Source: Paenibacillus glacialis
Lineage (GTDB): Bacteria > Bacillota > Bacilli > Paenibacillales > Paenibacillaceae
Assembly (NCBI RefSeq): GCF_001637205.1
Contig: NZ_LVJH01000048.1
Coordinates: forward strand, 124,001 to 188,000
Length of the DNA: 64,000 nt
Direction: 5' to 3'
Shown here: positions 57,517 to 64,000 of the stretch, piece by piece
Layout of the letters: each line of letters opens with the position of its first letter
How positions within the stretch are numbered: the stretch's first letter is position 1
The notes under the pieces: generated by a model
Seen by the model: only the letters and a program-made list of their open reading frames with translations
Databases searched by the model: none
Told to the model about the DNA's origin: nothing
Translations under genes and position numbers: made by a program

Positions 57517-58362
57517 ATGGGGCAAGTTTCTTTTTGGGGAATGCAGCATGGTCTTGGAGTTACTAGTAGTACTGCGGCGATTGCTGCCTTAATTGGAATG
57601 GAATATCAGATACGAACGCTAATATCTCAACCGCAATGGTCTGATAGAACACTTGAACGCTCTTTTCATAAAGCGATCAATCAATATAATAGACACTCTG
57701 AGCATGATTCTGGGAGTGGATTGGATGCTTTAGAAAGAGTAATTAAAAGCAATAAAATGGAAAGAGATACAGTGAAAAATTATACGTTAATGCTTGAACG
57801 AGAACGTCTAGATCTACTCAGAGGAACGGACAAGAAGGAGAAATTCCAATTTGAAAATTCTAATGAAGTTATCGAAGTGATTTATCAACGAGCATCTCAG
57901 TATTATGATGCTATTCTTTTAGACGTTCATAGTGGTAATAACAGTGTGATTATTGATAACACACTCGGGAAGTCAGATTTAATTGTTGTGTGCGTAAATC
58001 AAAATATTACTTTACTGGAGAAGTATTTCGATGAGAATAAGGAATCGTGGAATATGGCTCTGAATGAAGTTCCACATGTGTTACTCATCAACCAATATGA
58101 CCCAAATTCGAAATATAAAGTTCGGAATATTATGAAGAAATATAACTATAAGGGGAAAATAATAACGATCCCGTACAATACCGAATTTAAGGACCATATA
58201 AATGATGGGGATGTAAAAGGGTATTTCTCTAAGAATCGAAATGTGACTAAACACCACGACAATTATTACTTTATTAAAGAAGTTAGAAGGGCTGCAGAGA
58301 TGATTTTGACAGAGATTGGAGTCAATACACATATTAAGTCTATAGAAAGAGGGGCAATTTAA
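57517..58362 (+). CDS. MinD/ParA-like protein with altered P-loop
   Basis: 281 residues. The N-terminus VSFWGMQHGLGVTSSTAAIA is clearly related to the deviant Walker A (KGGVGKTT) but has lost both Lys residues. Later YDAILLDVHSG is Walker B-like, SDLIVVCVNQN and VLLINQYDP are the usual MinD strands, and IITIPYNTEFKDHINDG is near the end. It abuts the CpaF-like ATPase gene (58363) with no gap. Third MinD/CpaE-like protein of the locus with an eroded nucleotide site. Confidence 0.7.
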   Translation: MGQVSFWGMQHGLGVTSSTAAIAALIGMEYQIRTLISQPQWSDRTLERSFHKAINQYNRHSEHDSGSGLDALERVIKSNKMERDTVKNYTLMLERERLDLLRGTDKKEKFQFENSNEVIEVIYQRASQYYDAILLDVHSGNNSVIIDNTLGKSDLIVVCVNQNITLLEKYFDENKESWNMALNEVPHVLLINQYDPNSKYKVRNIMKKYNYKGKIITIPYNTEFKDHINDGDVKGYFSKNRNVTKHHDNYYFIKEVRRAAEMILTEIGVNTHIKSIERGAI

Positions 58363-60267
58363 ATGGGGATACCCTGGACCATTAACTTCCTTGTTATCAT
58401 CCTCATTATTATAGCTTTGATCCTGTACTTGTTTACCAAGCTGTATCGTAAACCAATGGAACCACGTAGTAATAAGGCGGATCAGGACGTCGAAAGGTTT
58501 ACGCTAGATCGAATTCTCGAATATGTAAAGATAACAATTAGCAGTTTTGTGAATAACAACTTGTTGGACATGGGGCTTTCTGGCGAAGAATATGCTAGAC
58601 GTCAGGCGATTGTTACGGAACTTAGGAACGCAATGAAAAATGCCACCTCTGGAGATATTCAAGAAAAGATATATCTAAAGCAATATATCTATGATTTGCT
58701 TGATAGAAATTACGGACTTAATGAGATAAACATCAATTATATTATTCCTTTTGATGATTTAGGGAGTTTGTCAGATCAAGATCGATTTGATATTTTACTT
58801 CATAAATACAAGAAGAAATATGGTTTTCAAGGATTAACGAAATTAATTGAAAAGTACAAATTGGACGAGCCTAAACGTGTGATTGAAGATGGTACTGTAG
58901 ATTCGTATATTATTACGAGTAAAGAGATTGAGACCATTTATACACAAGAGGCCAAGAATAAGTTGGATTATTCCGACAAACTAAACATTATTGTGCAGCG
59001 AATCTATCAGCAGTATAAAGGCTTTGGGGTCATTGACGAAATTCGTGATATGTCTATTGATGGTGTATCTGGAGGTGTATCTGGTATTCCTACTAGTATG
59101 CAGATCGTTGAAGATGAAATTGATCTGATGTATGGAATGAAAAATTTGAAACATCCAGGATACCAAAGTGTTTGGATTTTCTTTAGAGGGAAGTCTATTC
59201 ATTTATCATTTCTTAGTTTCGAATCAGATATTGAGCTTAAGCGGGTTTGTCAGAATATTTATAAATATGACAATCCAGGTCAACTCACGGAGACGAATGG
59301 TTACAAAGTCAATGAGATGAAGGATGGGTCTCGTGTTGTAGTTGTTAGACCGCCTTTTGCAGAAAGCTGGGCCTTTTTTGTACGAAAATTCGATTTGCCA
59401 AATATGAATCTAGATAAACTTGTATCATCACAAGATATGACCAGTGCAGAACTTCCTCGTGAAATGATTAAACATCTCATGAAAGGTGCACAAGTAACAG
59501 CATTTACTGGACCGCAGGGCTCGGGGAAAACCTCACTTATTATGGCATCAGTTAAATATATTTATGCTACGTTGACGTTACGTATTCAGGAAATGACCTT
59601 TGAATTACATCTGAGAAGGCTATATCCAGAACGTAACTCTCTAGCCTTTAGAGAAACTGATACGATTGCAGGTCAGGCAGGGCTGGATCTCCAGAAAAAA
59701 ACGGATGGTTCAGTAAACATTCTAGGAGAAGTAGCCACAGATCCAGTAGCGGCTTGGATGATTCAGATGTCACAAGTAGCAAGTTTGTTTACAATTTTCA
59801 CGCACCACGCCACATCAGTTAGAGAATTGGTATGGTCACTTCGAAATTCACTGCTCAAAACAGGTGTGTTCCAGAATGAACGAATTGCAGAGGAACAGGT
59901 TGTAAATGCCGTGAAGTGGGATATTCATATTCGAAAAGAAAACGATGGTAGAAGATATATCGAACGAATAACTGAAATCATACCTATAAAGTATGACTTT
60001 GATATTTTCGAACAAGAAGGTGCTTTCACCAAAGGAGATAGCTTAGAGCATAAAATGGATTCATTGGTAGAATTACAACGCGAGATGTTTCGAAGAAGTA
60101 ATGGGCGAGTGTGGAAGTCACAAAACATCATTGAATATCGAAATGGTGAATACATAGCGACAGGATCTATTTCACCTGAAAAAATTGAAAATATGATGTT
60201 TAATATGACCCGGGAAGATCGTAACTCGTTTGAGCTCTTCTTGAACCGTTACTGGGGGCAAGCGTAA
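58363..60267 (+). CDS. CpaF/TadA-like secretion ATPase with N-terminal membrane anchor
   Basis: 634 residues. Unusually for a secretion ATPase it begins with a membrane helix (about 7-26, FLVIILIIIALILYLF). The N-terminal domain follows, then the T2S/T4P ATPase core: Walker A TGPQGSGKTS (about 380-389), an Asp/Glu-box region LRIQEMTFELHL, Walker B-like VNILGEVATDPVAAWM and the His box FTIFTHHATS. It would power assembly of the pilin-like proteins. ATG 58363 directly follows the upstream stop; its own stop overlaps the next gene's ATG. Confidence 0.88.
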   Translation: MGIPWTINFLVIILIIIALILYLFTKLYRKPMEPRSNKADQDVERFTLDRILEYVKITISSFVNNNLLDMGLSGEEYARRQAIVTELRNAMKNATSGDIQEKIYLKQYIYDLLDRNYGLNEININYIIPFDDLGSLSDQDRFDILLHKYKKKYGFQGLTKLIEKYKLDEPKRVIEDGTVDSYIITSKEIETIYTQEAKNKLDYSDKLNIIVQRIYQQYKGFGVIDEIRDMSIDGVSGGVSGIPTSMQIVEDEIDLMYGMKNLKHPGYQSVWIFFRGKSIHLSFLSFESDIELKRVCQNIYKYDNPGQLTETNGYKVNEMKDGSRVVVVRPPFAESWAFFVRKFDLPNMNLDKLVSSQDMTSAELPREMIKHLMKGAQVTAFTGPQGSGKTSLIMASVKYIYATLTLRIQEMTFELHLRRLYPERNSLAFRETDTIAGQAGLDLQKKTDGSVNILGEVATDPVAAWMIQMSQVASLFTIFTHHATSVRELVWSLRNSLLKTGVFQNERIAEEQVVNAVKWDIHIRKENDGRRYIERITEIIPIKYDFDIFEQEGAFTKGDSLEHKMDSLVELQREMFRRSNGRVWKSQNIIEYRNGEYIATGSISPEKIENMMFNMTREDRNSFELFLNRYWGQA

Positions 60268-62345
60268 TGAATAAATGGTTTTGGATTTTACTAATCAGTG
60301 GTATTGCGATACTAGCTTCTGGTGGATTCTTATTGTATAGCATTCTGAAAGAGAGAAAGAGAAGAAAGAACTTCGGCAGTGTGTGGGCTTCGAGCAAGGC
60401 TAAGAAACAAGTCGCAAGTCCAAAGCTAATGATCTTCTACCAAAAATCATATGTGCAGCTTGTAAAAATACCGATCATTAAATCCCAAATGTTACGCATT
60501 AGGAAACGATTAATGTCTATTAATACGTATGATGAGTTCACTCTTCGTAAAGAAACGATGCGCATTACATTTTTAACACTTGGAATTATAGTCGGAAGTG
60601 TAACTCTTCTCGCCATACTGAGTCAAAGTGGTCTAGCTGTTTTCTTCGGTATTCTTGTTGCGATTATCGCTAATGAGCTGTTTATAGATATCTTCGTTAA
60701 CCGAGTAGAGGACAGAATACTTAAACAGTTCGCTGGCGTATTAGAAGATAATCGTCATTATTATCAAGAACTTCGGATGGTAGATGAAGCGATTTATCAA
60801 GCAGCGCAAGGATCTCCGCACGATATTAAGATGCAAACGGAAAAGATTCATGAAATTCTGACATCTAAAGAACCGGCTAAAGAACTTGAGAGATATTACG
60901 CTGTGGCACCAAATAGGTACCTTAAAGTGTTCTCAGGAGTGTCCTATTTAATCATGGAGTATGGGGACAAAGTATTGCCGAAAGGATCTATGTATTTAAA
61001 TGCGATTAACAAATTTGTTCAAGAAATTAGATATGATCTACTCCGTCGTCAGAAATTACGATATAAACTGGGTGGATTAACACTGATTGCAATTGTTCCT
61101 ATATTGCTTTCTTTCCCTCTGATGTACTGGGCACAGGAGTATTTCCCTATGACTCGTGAGTTCTATGAGAGTAAGATGGGTTACTTGATTAAATTGTTTA
61201 TCTATACGATCGCGGCTATATGTTACGTTCTGATTCGAAAATTATCTGAAAATGATGAAGCCAAGTATGTCTCTAAGGGACCTAAGTGGCAATGGGAAAA
61301 GAAAATTTACAGTTGGCCTTGGGCCAAATGGGTTATTGATCGCCTGGTTCCGGCCAATCATACTAGGAATCATTACCGCTCTAACATGTTACTGAAAGAA
61401 GTGAACTCCCCACTGACGTTGGAATGGTTCTATGTTCATCGAATTATGATGAGCTTGGTAAGTTTTATTGGAGTTGTCGTATTATGTGTATTCCTTCATT
61501 TCAACACGTTAAATCAAGTGTTCACTAACCCCACATCAGAGCAGACTAAGATTCTGGGATATATGAATGATAAAGAATTACAAAGTGCCGAGGCACTTAC
61601 TGCTTCTGATAACGCTATTATTAAAGAGGTACGAAATGAGAGAGAAGTGACGAGGGATCTCATCGCAGATAAAGTGCGCTCTAATAGCAATCTTGATGTG
61701 CCAACAGAGGATGTTGCCTTCAACAATACCGTTAATCGAATTACCGAGAAGATAAATACAATTAATAATGAATACTTCCGTTGGTGGGAGTTGTTGATTG
61801 CAATTGCAATTGCATCCATAGGGTACTATTTCCCCGTCTGGCTGATGCAATTTCAACGGAAAATGCGTGCGTTGGAAATGCAGAACGAAGTGGATCAATT
61901 CCATGTGCTTATTTCGATCTTATCAGAATTTGATCGGATTTCAGTAGAATCGGTTCTTGAATGGATGGAAAGATATAGTATCATTTTCAGACCAGCACTA
62001 CAACGTTGCCTTCTGAATTTTGACAGTGGAGCTGAAGAAGCGTTGAGAGCGCTACAGAGGGATGCACCATTTGAATCTTTTAACAGAATTACGAAGAGAC
62101 TCCTTCAGGCGGTTGAGAAGATTTCGATTCGTGATGCCTTTGATGACTTGGAAATGGAGCAGGAGTATTATGCAGAGCAGAAGAAGGAACGACTAGAACG
62201 TCTTATACGTCAAAAGTCTTCATGGGGTAAAATGTTAGGTTGGACGCCAGGAGCACTATTGATTGGGTTGTATCTCGTCTTTCCATTTCTGTACATGTCA
62301 TTCGGCCAGCTCGGTGATTTATCGATCCAAATGCAATCCATATAA
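60267..62345 (+). CDS. TadB/TadC-like (T2SF) membrane platform protein
   Basis: 692 residues, about twice the size of a single TadB or TadC. Helices occur near residues 5-25, 108-150, 268-290, 310-330, 390-415, ~510-530 and ~660-685. Two cytoplasmic segments carry T2SF-like sequence (for example DEVDQFHVLISILSEF-type region and ALQRDAPFESFNRITKRLLQ). The size suggests a TadB-TadC fusion or tandem T2SF. Start overlaps the ATPase stop (TAATG), so the two are translationally coupled. Expected to be the inner-membrane platform for pilin assembly. Confidence 0.75.
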   Translation: MNKWFWILLISGIAILASGGFLLYSILKERKRRKNFGSVWASSKAKKQVASPKLMIFYQKSYVQLVKIPIIKSQMLRIRKRLMSINTYDEFTLRKETMRITFLTLGIIVGSVTLLAILSQSGLAVFFGILVAIIANELFIDIFVNRVEDRILKQFAGVLEDNRHYYQELRMVDEAIYQAAQGSPHDIKMQTEKIHEILTSKEPAKELERYYAVAPNRYLKVFSGVSYLIMEYGDKVLPKGSMYLNAINKFVQEIRYDLLRRQKLRYKLGGLTLIAIVPILLSFPLMYWAQEYFPMTREFYESKMGYLIKLFIYTIAAICYVLIRKLSENDEAKYVSKGPKWQWEKKIYSWPWAKWVIDRLVPANHTRNHYRSNMLLKEVNSPLTLEWFYVHRIMMSLVSFIGVVVLCVFLHFNTLNQVFTNPTSEQTKILGYMNDKELQSAEALTASDNAIIKEVRNEREVTRDLIADKVRSNSNLDVPTEDVAFNNTVNRITEKINTINNEYFRWWELLIAIAIASIGYYFPVWLMQFQRKMRALEMQNEVDQFHVLISILSEFDRISVESVLEWMERYSIIFRPALQRCLLNFDSGAEEALRALQRDAPFESFNRITKRLLQAVEKISIRDAFDDLEMEQEYYAEQKKERLERLIRQKSSWGKMLGWTPGALLIGLYLVFPFLYMSFGQLGDLSIQMQSI

Positions 62346-62354
62346 TAAATGAAT

Positions 62355-63149
62355 GGGAGAATGATTAATCATGGAAGAAAATACTGGCGTAGGTATACGA
62401 GTTGCAGCAGGGATATTCTTGACGATCATGTTAATAACGATTGTGGTTATTATTACTATTTCTTCTCAAGATGCTGCGAAACAAGGTCAGACGAAGATGG
62501 CTTCAATTACGACTCAACTATCAGATACGGAGTTCAACACGTATAACAATACGACATTGTCAGGAAGCCAAGTGCTGAATGCGGTTCGACAGTATATGGA
62601 TCAAGCGCAATTTGGGCTCCAGGTCACTACGGGGAAACAAATTGCTGCGGGATCAGCACCAACGTTTTACGGGAATACATTTACAAGTGAAGGAGAAGTA
62701 ACAAATGCGGATATTTATAAAAATAGGACTCTTACACCGGCTGAAAATCAGTCATCAGTAGAATATATTAATCCGAGCGGTAAGTTTACATCGGAAGTGA
62801 AAAAGGACAAAAACAATATGGTTCGTGGAATTATATTTACACAGATTTAAACAATTGTGATCAATTCTTATCATAAATTCGAGCAGGGGAGAATGATTAA
62901 TCATGGAAGAAAATACTGGCGTAGGTATACGAGTTGCGGCAGGAATATTCTTGACGATCATGTTAATAACGATTGTAGTTATCATTACTATTTCTTCACA
63001 AGATGCAGCGAAACAAGGCCAGACGAAGATGGCTTCAATTACAACACAACTATCAGATACGGAGTTCAACACGTATAACAACACGACATTATCAGGAAGC
63101 CAAGTGCTGAATGCGGTTCGACAGTATATGGATCTAGAGCAATTCGGAA
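62355..63149 (+). repeat. Tandem duplication of a pilin-like gene
   Basis: The stretch 62355-62617 recurs at 62887-63149 with scattered single-base differences, all silent over the first 77 codons. The identity includes the GAGAATGATTAATC upstream bases and ends abruptly inside the genes. Confidence 0.85.
62371..62850 (+). CDS. Pilin-like protein A1
   Basis: 159 residues. A short polar head (MEENTGVGIR) is followed by a ~20-residue hydrophobic helix (VAAGIFLTIMLITIVVIITI), then SSQDAAKQGQTKMAS and a polar domain ending GIIFTQI. This is the plan of a type IV-like pilin or pseudopilin. No clear prepilin peptidase site (G/F-E) is visible, so processing is uncertain. GGGAGA lies upstream of ATG 62371. 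It follows the platform gene by 25 bases and is one of at least four pilin-like genes here. Confidence 0.7.
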   Translation: MEENTGVGIRVAAGIFLTIMLITIVVIITISSQDAAKQGQTKMASITTQLSDTEFNTYNNTTLSGSQVLNAVRQYMDQAQFGLQVTTGKQIAAGSAPTFYGNTFTSEGEVTNADIYKNRTLTPAENQSSVEYINPSGKFTSEVKKDKNNMVRGIIFTQI

Positions 63150-63367
63150 TTCATGTTACAACGGGGAAGAGAGCTGGAAAATTTTATGGAAATAGATTTG
63201 ATATCACTAATGGAAATGTAGACCCGTCCTATCAAAAAAATAATGATCTGAGACCGGCTGAAGATCAATCCCAATCAGTTTACATTAACCCAAGCGGTAA
63301 ATTTACTTCTAGAGTGGTAAGGGACGCAAACAATATGATCCGTGGAATTGTATTTGAACAACTTTAA
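62903..63367 (+). CDS. Pilin-like protein A2, paralogue of A1
   Basis: 154 residues. The first 77 are identical to A1, through LSGSQVLNAVRQYMD. The remainder is related but clearly different (FGIHVTTGKRAGKFYG, then NGNVDPSYQKNNDLRP) and ends GIVFEQL. GGGGAGA precedes ATG 62903. The shared membrane helix with a variable outer domain suggests two subunits of one filament or antigenic variants. Confidence 0.7.
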   Translation: MEENTGVGIRVAAGIFLTIMLITIVVIITISSQDAAKQGQTKMASITTQLSDTEFNTYNNTTLSGSQVLNAVRQYMDLEQFGIHVTTGKRAGKFYGNRFDITNGNVDPSYQKNNDLRPAEDQSQSVYINPSGKFTSRVVRDANNMIRGIVFEQL

Positions 63368-63433
63368 TTTCATGGAGATAATACGACCAATTTCTAATAG
63401 GGGATCGGATTATCTCCTTTCATGGGGGCCAAT

Positions 63434-63814
63434 GTGAGCGATACAGTTGAAAAAGCGATAATAATTGTGGCTGAACTCTTCCTGTTCATCACGGCATGTA
63501 TGTTCACCATAGGTGGTATTAATGCACAGGAGGCAGCAATCACTACAATACGCCAAGCGACAGAGCAAGAGGAACGGCACTTGTATACAAGTCTTCAGGT
63601 GAATGGTAAGGAAACCTATACGGGTGCTGAGGTTCTACAGAGCATTCAACAGATTCATAATTTAAATGCGAATATTAGAGTAGGTAACCAATTCTTCTCG
63701 AAAAGTTTAGAACTTGAAGTCACGGACGTGTCTGGAGTTAATCTAGATAAGATATATGATGTATCCTATGTTCGAGATGGAATGGGGATTGTAACGACTA
63801 TTGTTTTTACATAG
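63434..63814 (+). CDS. Pilin-like protein B
   Basis: About 126 residues: head SDTVEKA, hydrophobic helix IIIVAELFLFITACMFTIGGI, then QEAAITTIRQATEQEER and an outer domain containing YTGAEVLQSIQQI, comparable to LSGSQVLNAVRQY in A1 and A2. The same protein family in diverged form. The open frame starts at ATG 63422, with no usable ribosome site; GGGGG at 63424-63428 suggests GTG 63434. Confidence 0.65.
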   Translation: MSDTVEKAIIIVAELFLFITACMFTIGGINAQEAAITTIRQATEQEERHLYTSLQVNGKETYTGAEVLQSIQQIHNLNANIRVGNQFFSKSLELEVTDVSGVNLDKIYDVSYVRDGMGIVTTIVFT

Positions 63815-63826
63815 AGGGTGAGAGAT

Positions 63827-64000
63827 TTGGAATTATCATTATCAAAAATACTGGGTATTTTTATTGCTGTAGTCCTATTATTTGGGTATCCATTGTATCA
63901 ACAGGCTCTAAGACAAGATGAATTATCTCAAATTGTTGTTCACTCCGCTGTTGTGGAGTTTGTTGATGCATCCCGAACGAAAGGGTACATTACACCGAAG
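63827..64000 (+). CDS. Pilin-like protein C, partial
   Basis: Starts at TTG 63827 behind GAGGGTGAG and runs off the window after 58 codons. ELSLSKILGIFIAVVLLFGYP gives a membrane helix starting at about residue 7, then QQALRQDELSQIVVHSAVVE. Similar in design to the three preceding proteins, though this may instead be a larger minor component; the C-terminus is not visible. Confidence 0.6.
   Translation, partial: MELSLSKILGIFIAVVLLFGYPLYQQALRQDELSQIVVHSAVVEFVDASRTKGYITPK

Overview
The window reads as a chromosomal segment of a low-GC Gram-positive spore-former, most likely Paenibacillus or a close relative. The evidence is a T-box-controlled thrS, AGGAGG-type ribosome sites with frequent GTG/TTG starts, a dhb-type catecholate siderophore operon, exact Firmicute-style Fur boxes, and several families familiar from Paenibacillus. 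No rRNA, tRNA, CRISPR array or intact insertion sequence was seen.

Region 1 (1-4850) holds the tail of a LacI-type regulator, two GNAT genes (the second interrupted by a stop), a small membrane protein, a HAD-hydrolase remnant, and thrS behind its T-box leader. Region 2 (4930-21950) is a Fur-controlled catecholate siderophore island: a Btr-like AraC regulator and a FeuA-like lipoprotein, each behind an exact Fur box, then a BesA-like esterase, dhbA-C-E-B-F, an MbtH-like protein and an MFS transporter. The second adenylation domain carries the threonine code. The first departs from the glycine code, so the product may be bacillibactin or an Ala-containing relative such as paenibactin. Region 3 (22000-30800) is mainly minus-strand housekeeping (aspartase, FabV enoyl reductase, MFS). 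It also has small unrecognised proteins, a lipoprotein, and several decayed genes: a frameshifted FMN reductase, a TetR regulator and an unknown protein.

Region 4 (30800-42700) is accessory: a chemoreceptor, a FusB-type EF-G-binding protein behind an apparent translational attenuator, AraC regulators, a VOC protein, an ABC exporter pair, an FAD monooxygenase, a C45 peptidase, an aminoglycoside phosphotransferase-like kinase and a thioredoxin remnant. Region 5 (42716-47961) is a competition locus. A lipase with a C-terminal WXG-like helical domain and a WXG100-like partner look like a reverse-topology type VII secretion effector. A divergent tandem array of six small lipoproteins lies opposite and may give immunity, followed by an orphan toxin tip and its probable immunity gene.

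Region 6 (48513-64000) is a surface-structure locus. It has a stalk-domain protein, a 1092-residue secreted protein, and a Tad/type-IVc-pilus-like assembly set: a degenerate GGDEF protein, three MinD/CpaE-like proteins with eroded P-loops, a CpaB/SAF protein, a membrane-anchored CpaF-like ATPase, a TadB/C-like protein and at least four pilin-like proteins, two of them a recent tandem duplicate. It runs off the right edge. The most unusual material is in regions 5 and 6 and in the attenuator leader of the FusB-type gene.
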